From: Caulobacteraceae bacterium
GTDB lineage: Bacteria > Pseudomonadota > Alphaproteobacteria > Caulobacterales > Caulobacteraceae
Length of the DNA: 64,000 nucleotides
Reading direction: 5' to 3'
Assembly: GCA_947475735.1 (NCBI GenBank)
Contig: CANJLQ010000003.1
Coordinates: 221,682 to 285,681, forward strand
Shown: piece by piece, positions 26,501 through 33,864 of the stretch
Numbering within the stretch: position 1 is the stretch's first letter
How the letters are laid out: each line of letters starts with the position of its first letter
Made by a program: the position numbers and the translations under genes
The notes under the pieces: model-generated
What the model was told of the DNA's origin: nothing
Databases searched by the model: none
Seen by the model: the letters and a program-made list of their open reading frames with translations, nothing else

Positions 26501-27543
26501 TGGACCGTCGCCTTTTCCTGGCCTCGACCCTGGCGCTTGCCGCCTGCGGGCAGACGGCTGCCCAGCCCGCCATCCAGGCCACGCCACTGAAATCGTTGGT
26601 CCCCTTCCCCATCGGCACCTGCGCCATGACGGGTCAGTTCGAGGATCCGGCCTGGGTCGAGCTGTGCCTGACCCACACCTCCCAGCTCACGCCCGAGTGG
26701 GAGATGAAGATGGAGTACATCCTGTCGGAGGCCGGCGACTATCGCTGGGACGCGCCCGACCGGATCGCCGACTTCTGCACCACCCACGGCCTGCGCCTGT
26801 TTGGCACCACCCTGATCTGGTACTCGCAAGACAGCGCGTATTTCCGGTCGCTGGACCCGACGCGGTTCCGCCGCGAATACGATCGCTACATCGCCGAGGT
26901 CGCCGGACGCTACCGGGGTCGGGCCACCGGCTGGGACGTCGTAAACGAAGCGGTGGCAGAGGACGGCAATGGCCTGAGAGACTGTCTGTGGTCAGACGCA
27001 CTCGGCCAGGACGGCTACATCGCCCGCACCTTCGAGCAGGCGAAAGAGGCCGATCCGGACGCGGTCCTGTTCCTGAACGACTACAACCTCGAGAACAATC
27101 CGGTGAAGGGCGCCACCTTCCTGCGGCTGGTCGAGCGGATGCTGGCGCGCGGCGTGCCTATCGGCGGCATCGGCACCCAGAGCCACCTCGATATCGAGAT
27201 CCCCGAGGGCCAGACCACCGCCTTCTTCCGCGAGGCCGCCCAGTTCGGCCTGCCCATCCATGTGTCGGAGCTGGACGCGTCCCTGCGCCGCGAGGGCCGG
27301 ATCGACACCCGCTCCCAGCGTCAGAAGCTGGCTCAGCAAACGGCAAGGGTCCGGGAACTGACTGAGGCCTTCATGGACCTGCCGCCCGCCCAGCGGTTCG
27401 CCTTCACCGTCTGGGGTCTGCGCGACACCGACAGCTGGCTGCGGCGCGACGCCCGCGACGACGGCAAGGACAGCCCGCTGCTGTTCGACGCCGCCGGTCG
27501 GCCCAACCCCATGTTCCAGGCCGTCGTCGACGGCTTCGCCTGA
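26500..27543 (+). CDS. GH10 endo-1,4-beta-xylanase, lipoprotein
   Basis: A 347-residue glycoside hydrolase family 10 enzyme cleaving xylan. The signal peptide with lipobox (LASTLALAACGQ) implies membrane anchoring. The acid/base Glu is in GWDVVNEAVAED and the nucleophile Glu in IHVSELDASLR; HTSQLTPEWEMKME and FTVWGLRDTDSW are typical GH10 substrate-cleft segments. It lacks carbohydrate-binding modules. Its start codon overlaps the DUF559 stop and its upstream DNA is repeat, so any ancestral promoter has probably been displaced. Confidence 0.92.
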   Translation: MDRRLFLASTLALAACGQTAAQPAIQATPLKSLVPFPIGTCAMTGQFEDPAWVELCLTHTSQLTPEWEMKMEYILSEAGDYRWDAPDRIADFCTTHGLRLFGTTLIWYSQDSAYFRSLDPTRFRREYDRYIAEVAGRYRGRATGWDVVNEAVAEDGNGLRDCLWSDALGQDGYIARTFEQAKEADPDAVLFLNDYNLENNPVKGATFLRLVERMLARGVPIGGIGTQSHLDIEIPEGQTTAFFREAAQFGLPIHVSELDASLRREGRIDTRSQRQKLAQQTARVRELTEAFMDLPPAQRFAFTVWGLRDTDSWLRRDARDDGKDSPLLFDAAGRPNPMFQAVVDGFA

Positions 27544-27625
27544 GCCCGGCGAACCGCGGTTCAAGTCGTCACGGAAAACGGTCTAGGTTGGTTCCTTAGC
27601 CCTCCCCCTGACCCGAGACCGCCCG

Positions 27626-29254
27626 ATGGAATCCATCGCCTTCGACCTGCGTCAAACCAAACGCACGCCCCTGTCCGACAGTCAGGTGGAGGCGATTCGA
27701 GCGGTCGGCCGGACCCGCACCTATCCGGCGGGCGAGTTCCTGGCGCGGCCCGGCGACCCGATGGACACCTTCGTCTGGATCGAGGCGGGCGAGGTCGAGG
27801 TGGTGGACCTGACCACCGGCGAGCGGCGCGTGCCCTCGACGCTGGGCCCCGGCCAGTTCATGGGCGAAATCAGCTTCCTGGCGGGGGGTCGCTGGACCCT
27901 TCCCATGCGGGCGGCCCAGGACACGACCACCACCGAGGTCGACCGCCCCACCATGCTGCGCCTGATGAGCGAGATCCCGGAGATGTCGGACATCATCATC
28001 GGCGTGTTCGCGGCGCGGCGGCGGCGTCAGCTGGAGGACGGCGACGGGGCGCTGCGCCTGATCGGCGAGGACGAGAGCCCCGCGGTGCGCCGCGTCGCCT
28101 CCTTCGCCGGCCGCAACCGCATCCCGGCCGTCAGCTATCCGCTGGACAGCGACGAGGCCCGCGCCGCCCTGCATCTGTGCGGCGTCACCGAACCCCAGCC
28201 CGCCGTCATCTTCGGACGCGACGACATCATCACCGACCCGACCCCGGCCCGGGTCGCGGCGCGTCTGGGCCTGGATATCGCCCTGAACCCGGAGGACACC
28301 TTCGAGGTGCTGATCGTCGGCGGCGGCCCGGCGGGGGTGGCGGCGGCGGTCTATGCGGGTGCAGAAGGGCTGGGTGCCCTGGTCAGCGAGGACATGGCGA
28401 TCGGCGGTCAGGCCGGCACCTCCAGCCGCATCGAGAACTACATGGGCTTTCCCACCGGTATCTCCGGGGCGGACCTGGTCTGGCGGGGCGAAGTCCAGGC
28501 CATGAAGTTCGGCACCCGCTTCGCCATTCCGCTGCGCGCCACCGGCATCGAGCGCCAGGGCGACCAGACGTTCTGCGTCCGCTTCGATGACGGACAGTCG
28601 GTGTGCGCGCGGGCGGTGGTGGTGGCGACCGGGGTCGAGTACCGGCGCCTGCCCCTGGCACGGCTGGAGGATTTCGAGGGCAACGGCGTCTACTATGCGG
28701 CGACCGAGCTGGAGGCGCGCTGGTGCCGGGGCACCGAAGCCGTGATCGTCGGCGGTGGCAACTCCGCCGGCCAGGCGGCCATGTACCTGAGCCGCAACGC
28801 CGATCGTGTGCACGTCGTGGTGCGCGGGCCCAGCCTGGCCGCCTCCATGTCCCGCTATCTGACCCAGAGGCTGGAGGCCGACCCTCGGATCACCGTCCAC
28901 TATCGCAGCGAGGTCGAGGACCTGGAGGGCGGCGATCGGCTGGAACGCCTGGCCCTCGTCAACCGGGCCGACGGGACGCGCCAGGAAATCGACTGCCGCG
29001 CCCTGTTCATCATGGTCGGGGCCGCGCCCAACACCGCCTGGCTGGACGGCATGGTCGACCTGGACGCCAAGGGCTTCATCAAGACCGGCCAGGACTGCGG
29101 CCTGTCGGACTCGCCCTATGCCACCTCGGCACCCGGCATCTTCGCGGTCGGCGACGTGCGCGCCGGATCGGTCAAACGGGTCGCCTCGGCCGTGGGAGAA
29201 GGCTCGGTGGTCATCAGCCACGTCTATCGGCATGTGCGGCCCGACGCGGTGTGA
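27626..29254 (+). CDS. cNMP-binding domain fused to TrxR-like flavoprotein
   Basis: 542 residues. The N-terminal cyclic-nucleotide-binding-like domain (about 10-140; FLARPGDPMDTFVWIEAGEV, GPGQFMGEISFLAGG) is followed by a linker domain (about 150-225), then FAD- and NAD(P)H-binding domains of the thioredoxin-reductase fold (LIVGGGPAGVAAAVYA, AVIVGGGNSAGQAAMYLS, GIFAVGDVRAGSVKRVA). Where classical TrxR has a redox CxxC, this protein reads GGQAGTSSRIENYMG, so it has no active-site disulfide. It may oxidise or reduce another partner under cNMP-like control. Family homologues are annotated only as FAD-dependent oxidoreductases. Confidence 0.85.
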   Translation: MESIAFDLRQTKRTPLSDSQVEAIRAVGRTRTYPAGEFLARPGDPMDTFVWIEAGEVEVVDLTTGERRVPSTLGPGQFMGEISFLAGGRWTLPMRAAQDTTTTEVDRPTMLRLMSEIPEMSDIIIGVFAARRRRQLEDGDGALRLIGEDESPAVRRVASFAGRNRIPAVSYPLDSDEARAALHLCGVTEPQPAVIFGRDDIITDPTPARVAARLGLDIALNPEDTFEVLIVGGGPAGVAAAVYAGAEGLGALVSEDMAIGGQAGTSSRIENYMGFPTGISGADLVWRGEVQAMKFGTRFAIPLRATGIERQGDQTFCVRFDDGQSVCARAVVVATGVEYRRLPLARLEDFEGNGVYYAATELEARWCRGTEAVIVGGGNSAGQAAMYLSRNADRVHVVVRGPSLAASMSRYLTQRLEADPRITVHYRSEVEDLEGGDRLERLALVNRADGTRQEIDCRALFIMVGAAPNTAWLDGMVDLDAKGFIKTGQDCGLSDSPYATSAPGIFAVGDVRAGSVKRVASAVGEGSVVISHVYRHVRPDAV

Positions 29255-29269
29255 GACCGGTCGGGCCGG

Positions 29270-29287
29270 TTTCCGGAAATCCGGAAA
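29270..29287. promoter_or_regulatory. Perfect inverted repeat, possible operator
   Basis: TTTCCGGA-aa-TCCGGAAA is a perfect 8-bp inverted repeat with a 2-bp centre, 15 bp after the flavoprotein stop and about 145 bp upstream of cheB. The short spacer suits a dimeric regulator better than a hairpin. Confidence 0.35.
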
Positions 29288-29431
29288 CGCGTGTCAAAGG
29301 AGATATCCGGTCGGCACCGGCGTCGGCCCGGCTCGAGGCGTGTTCGGGGCGGGTGGGGTAGAAAGCCCTACCCGGACTGACGGTTTGTTTACGCGCCCAT
29401 GCTTGAATGCCGTGTGCCTGAATCCGCAAGA

Positions 29432-30496
29432 ATGACAGAACCCGCCGCTTCGGCAGCGCCCCCCATCCGGGTGATGGTCGTCGACGACTCGGCGATCGTT
29501 CGCGGACTGATCATCCAGATGCTGGAGAAGAAACCGGACATCCAGATCGTCGCGCGCGCGGCCAACGGCGAGGTGGCTGTGGCCGAGCTCGGTCGGACCG
29601 AGGTCGATGTCATCGTGCTCGATCTTGAGATGCCCGTCATGGACGGCATGACCGCGCTTCCCGTGCTTCTGGCCAAGCGCCCGGGCGTCCAGATCGTGGT
29701 CGCCTCCACGCTCAGCCGGCGCAACGCCCGGATCAGTCTGGAGGCCCTGCAGCAGGGAGCGGCCGACTACGTCCCGAAACCCGAGACCGGCGGCCTGGTG
29801 AACGCCGAGGAGTTCGAGCGCGAACTGGTCTCCAAGGTGATCGCCCTGGGCCGACGAGGAGGCGCGCGGGTGCAGACCCCATCAAGGCCCCCGGTGGCCG
29901 CGGTCGCGCGCCGGACCTCGACGGTCCGCCCCGGGATCATCGCCATCGGCGGATCGACCGGCGCGCCGCCGGTTCTGCTTCAGCTGATGGCGGGGCTCAA
30001 GGAGGCCGTGACCCAGCCCATCATTATCACCCAGCACATGCCGGCGACCTTCACCGCCCTTTTGGCTGAACAGCTTGAACGCGCCGGAGGGCGGCCGTGC
30101 GCCGAAGGCAGGGACGGCGAGCCGATCCTGGCCGGCCGCGCCTATGTCGCGCCGGGCGGCTTCCACATGACCGTCGGGCGCAGCGGCGTCACCCCGGTCA
30201 TTCGCCTGAACCAGGATGCGCCCGAGCATTTCTGCCGGCCCGCGGTCGACCCCATGCTGCGGTCGGCGGCGGAGGTCTATGGCAACCGCGTTCTGGCGGT
30301 GATCCTGACCGGCATGGGCGCGGACGGGGCGGAGGGCTGCCGGATCACGGCCCAGGCCGGAGGGCGGTTCGCCGTCCAGGACGAGGCGAGCAGCGCGGTC
30401 TGGGGCATGCCCGGAGCGGCCGCGAAGACCGGTCTGGCAGAGGCGATCCTGCCGGCCCAGAGCATTGCAAACTGGATCAAGGAGATCGCCAAGTGA
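29432..30496 (+). CDS. cheB: Chemotaxis response regulator methylesterase CheB
   Basis: About 354 residues: a receiver domain (VMVVDDSAIVRG, VIVLDLEMPVMDG, YVPKPE) joined to a CheB methylesterase domain whose catalytic Ser is in IAIGGSTGAPP, His in IIITQHMPATFT and Asp in VILTGMGADGAEG. It removes methyl groups from chemoreceptors. The ATG at 29432 fits the family length; an ATG at 29399 adds 11 residues. It overlaps cheR by four bases, so the two adaptation enzymes are coupled. Confidence 0.94.
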   Translation: MTEPAASAAPPIRVMVVDDSAIVRGLIIQMLEKKPDIQIVARAANGEVAVAELGRTEVDVIVLDLEMPVMDGMTALPVLLAKRPGVQIVVASTLSRRNARISLEALQQGAADYVPKPETGGLVNAEEFERELVSKVIALGRRGGARVQTPSRPPVAAVARRTSTVRPGIIAIGGSTGAPPVLLQLMAGLKEAVTQPIIITQHMPATFTALLAEQLERAGGRPCAEGRDGEPILAGRAYVAPGGFHMTVGRSGVTPVIRLNQDAPEHFCRPAVDPMLRSAAEVYGNRVLAVILTGMGADGAEGCRITAQAGGRFAVQDEASSAVWGMPGAAAKTGLAEAILPAQSIANWIKEIAK

Positions 30497-31341
30497 GCCT
30501 GGGCGCACCCGACGACATCGAAGCCTTCCGTCGCCTGGTGCTCGAGCGCTCGGGACTGATCCTCAGCGCGGACAAGGACTATCTGCTCAAGAGCCGTCTG
30601 GAGCCGATCGCGCGCGCCGAAGGGTTCCCCGACGTGGCCAGCATGGTTCGCCAGGTCCGCCTCGCCCCCAGCGCGCGGCTGGCCCAACGCTGCATCGACG
30701 GCATGGCCACCCACGAGTCCTTCTTTTTCCGCGACATCACGCCCTTCGATCAGCTGCGGGACGTGATCCTGCCCGAGCTGTGGAAGGCGCGAGCGGCATC
30801 CAAGACCCTGCGCATCTGGAGCGCGGCCTGTTCCAGCGGTCAGGAGCCCTATTCGCTGGCCATGCTGCTGCGCGAACAGTCGGCCAAGTTCGGTGACTGG
30901 AAGATCGACATTCTGGCGACTGACTTCTCGCAACCCATTCTGGAGCGGGCCCGCTCGGCCCTCTACAGCGATTTCGAGGTGCGGCGCGGCCTCAGCGAAG
31001 AGCGTCAGGCGCGCTGGCTGGTCAAGGAAGGCGCGTCGTTCCGCATCGCGCCCGACATCCGCGCGATGATCCAGTTCCGGCATCACAACCTGCTGGACGG
31101 CATGGCGACGCTGGGTCAGTTCGACCTGATCTTCTGCCGCAATGTGCTGATCTATTTCGAGCCCGCCAAGAAGGCCCAGACCCTGGAGGGCATCGCCAGC
31201 TGCCTGGTCCCCGACGGGTCGCTGATCCTGGGCAGCGCCGAGACAGTGGTCGGACTGGCCGGGGCCTTCGAGCCGACGCCGGGATTGCGCGGCGTGTTCC
31301 GCACCAAGCCGCATGCGACGGTCCACCGCGCCGTGGCCTGA
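30493..31341 (+). CDS. cheR: Chemotaxis methyltransferase CheR
   Basis: A 282-residue S-adenosylmethionine-dependent glutamate methyltransferase. The N-terminal helical domain contains CIDGMATHESFFFRDITPFD and the SAM-binding core IWSAACSSGQEPYSLAML, ILATDFS and LIFCRNVLIYFEP. A GTG start inside the cheB stop (GTGA) is chosen because no ATG lies at the right place. It pairs with CheB for receptor adaptation. A strong bidirectional terminator follows. Confidence 0.94.
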   Translation: MSLGAPDDIEAFRRLVLERSGLILSADKDYLLKSRLEPIARAEGFPDVASMVRQVRLAPSARLAQRCIDGMATHESFFFRDITPFDQLRDVILPELWKARAASKTLRIWSAACSSGQEPYSLAMLLREQSAKFGDWKIDILATDFSQPILERARSALYSDFEVRRGLSEERQARWLVKEGASFRIAPDIRAMIQFRHHNLLDGMATLGQFDLIFCRNVLIYFEPAKKAQTLEGIASCLVPDGSLILGSAETVVGLAGAFEPTPGLRGVFRTKPHATVHRAVA

Positions 31342-31365
31342 GCGGACCGGAGCTGTTGCCACGCA

Positions 31366-31396
31366 AAAAGGGCGGCTGCGATGCAGCCGCCCTTTT
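31366..31396. terminator. Bidirectional Rho-independent terminator
   Basis: AAAAGGGCGGCTGC, a gat loop and GCAGCCGCCCTTTT form a perfect 14-bp stem whose arms give a T-run on either strand. It separates cheR from the convergent chemoreceptor gene. Confidence 0.92.
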
Positions 31397-31416
31397 CCGT
31401 TGCCGGTCGCCGGCCG

Positions 31417-33369
31417 TCAGGTGTTGGCCAGCTTGTCCATCTCTAGGGTCAGCGACTCGGCCTGCTGGGCCAGCTCGCCCGAGGCGTTGAGCAGGTCGTT
31501 GGACGCCTGGCTGGTCTGGACCGCCGCGGCCGAGACGTTGGCGATGCTGGTCGAGACCAGCTGGGTGCCCTCGGACACCTGACTGACGTTGGCGGCGATC
31601 TCGCGGGTCGCGGCCGTCTGTTCCTCGACGGCCCCGGCGATGGCCGAGGCGATCTCGGCGACCTTGCGGATCGTGTCGGTGATCCCGGCGATCGCGCCGA
31701 CCGAGGTCTGGGTCGCCGCCTGCATCGAGTTGACCTGCGACGAGATCTCGTGGGTCGCGCGCGCGGTCTGGTCCGACAAGCTCTTGACCTCGGACGCGAC
31801 CACCGCGAACCCCTTGCCCGCCTCGCCCGCCCGCGCCGCCTCGATGGTGGCGTTGAGCGCCAGCAGCTTGGTCTGGCCGGCGATGTCGTTGATCAAGGTG
31901 ACGACATTGCCGATCTTCTGGGCGGCTTCGGCCAGGGTCTGGATGGCCTCGGACGTCTTGTCGGCCTCGACCACGGCGTGCTGCGAGATGTTGGACGACT
32001 CGGCGACCTGACGCGCGATCTCGCTGATCGAGGCGGTCAGCTCCTCGCCCGCCGACGACACGGTCTGGACGTTGACGGAGGTCACCTCCGCGGCCGAGGC
32101 GACCGAGGCCGCCTGACGGGTGGTCTCTTCCGCGGTGCGGGCCATGCCCTCGGCCGTGGCGCGCATCTCCGACGCCGCCGAGGCCACGATCGAGGAGATC
32201 TGCGTCACGCGCTCGGCGATGCCCTTCTGCTCGGAGATGTCGGTGGCATATTTGACGACCTTGTAGGGCCTGCCGTTCAGGTCGAGGATCGGGTTTTAGC
32301 TGGCCTGGATCCAGATCTGCTTGCCGCCATTGCCCTGGCGGCGGTACTGCCCGGCGTCGTATTCGCCCCGACCCAGCTTCTCCCAGAACATCCGATACTC
32401 GATGCTCTGGGCCTCGGACGGCTCCACGAACATGGAGTGATGTCGGCCGGCGACCTGGTCGGCCCGGTAGCCGAGGGTGGCCAGAAAGTTCTCGTTCGCG
32501 GACAGGATATTGCCGGACATGTCGAACTCGATCACGGCCTGAGCCTTGTTGATCGCGGCGATCTGGCCTTCGAAATTGGCGGTGGCCAGCTTCTGGGCGG
32601 TGATGTCGGTGGCATATTTCACGACCTTGAAGGGCTTGCCGTTCTTGTCGAGGATCGGATTGTAGCTGGCCTGGATCCACACCTCGCGACCGTCGGCGGC
32701 GATACGCTTGTACTGGCCTGCATCGAACTCGCCGCGCGCCATCTTATCCCACAGGTTCCTGTACTCCTGGGTCGCCGCGAAGGCGGGGTCGACGAACATC
32801 GAATGGTGCCGCCCCCGGATGTGGTCGATGGAATAGCCCATGGCCGACAGGAAGTTCTCGTTGGCCTCGCGGATCGTGCCGTCCAGATCGAACTCGATCA
32901 CGGCCTGGACCTTGTTGATCGCCTCCAGCATGCCCTCGCGCAGACGATCCTGAGTGACGTTGTCCCACTCCAGCACGTTGCCGACGTACTCGCCGGCCGC
33001 GTCGATCACGGAGGTGATCTTCAGGGAAAAGCGCAGGTCGCCAACGGTGATCTCGGCGAAGTGCGGCTCCTTCCTCGGCTGGGCCATCATGCCCCGCTGG
33101 TGCGCCGGGTTCTTGTGGAACTCGTCGATCGAGGTGCCGATCATGTCGTCGAAATTCACGCGCGGAAACTGGGCGCGGAACAGGTCGCGATGCTCGGCCA
33201 TCAGCCGTTCGGTCGCGGGGTTCATGAAGGTGATCTCGTAGTCGCGGTTGATCGTCATCAACGCGACCGACGCCGCGTCCATGGCGGAGCGGCTGAAGGT
33301 GGCGGAGTCGAACTCCGGCACCAGGTCGAAGACTTCACCGATCTGTTCGGCCAGGGCGCTCTTGGGCAT
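31417..33369 (-). pseudogene. PAS-containing soluble chemoreceptor broken by an in-frame stop
   Basis: A methyl-accepting chemotaxis protein without membrane segments: three PAS-type repeats (about 25-130, 140-255, 265-365) followed by a signalling domain with the hairpin-tip region [19 protein letters not shown]. After IWIQAS the frame has a TAA at 32296-32298, where the homologous position of the preceding PAS repeat reads IQASYNPILD; a TAC-to-TAA change explains it. The frame is otherwise open on both sides (357 residues, then 292). Possibilities are a real nonsense mutation, a sequencing error, or a separately translated MCP fragment starting at [15 protein letters not shown] (32208). It clusters with cheW and cheA on the same strand. 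Confidence 0.85.
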
Positions 33370-33402
33370 GTGAGGATTCCTTCGGAGACGTTGCGGGGGC
33401 GG

Positions 33403-33864
33403 TCAGGCCGCCAGTTGTTGAGGGGGCGAGAGGGTGAGAAACCGTTCGACGTTGAGGACCAGCATCAGCTCGCCCTCCAGCCGGTAGAGGCCGTCGCAGA
33501 CCGCGCGCCACTCCGGCGACAAGGTGATCGGCGCGGGCTCCTGCTCGGCCGTCGCGAGCCACAGGACATCACCGACGTCATCGACCTGGAGGGCATAGAG
33601 TTCGCCGGATCGTTCGACGATGACGCTCATGTGCGGCGCGCCTTCGTCGCGGGCCGGCATCCCCATCCGCTTTCGGATGTCGATCGCGGTGACGATGCGG
33701 CCCCGCAGGTTCAGCGACCCCGCGACCTCGGGCGGGGCCAGGGGGACCACGTCGATCCGCACCGGCGCGATCACGTCCTGGACCGACAGCACCGGGACGC
33801 CGAAGGTTTCGCCTCCGACCTTGATCGAGACCAGGCCCTGGGTCTGCGCGTCTTCGGCGGCCAT
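33403..33864 (-). CDS. cheW: Chemotaxis coupling protein CheW
   Basis: 153 residues with the CheW beta-barrel: LVSIKVGGETFGVPVLSVQD, then VAGSLNLRGRIVTAIDIRKR, and a C-terminal GELMLVLNVERFLTL. It links chemoreceptors to CheA at the membrane or in soluble arrays. The start codon shares one base with the cheA stop (TGATG at 33862-33866), and 33 bases separate its stop from the chemoreceptor start. Confidence 0.93.
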   Translation of the reverse strand: MAAEDAQTQGLVSIKVGGETFGVPVLSVQDVIAPVRIDVVPLAPPEVAGSLNLRGRIVTAIDIRKRMGMPARDEGAPHMSVIVERSGELYALQVDDVGDVLWLATAEQEPAPITLSPEWRAVCDGLYRLEGELMLVLNVERFLTLSPPQQLAA

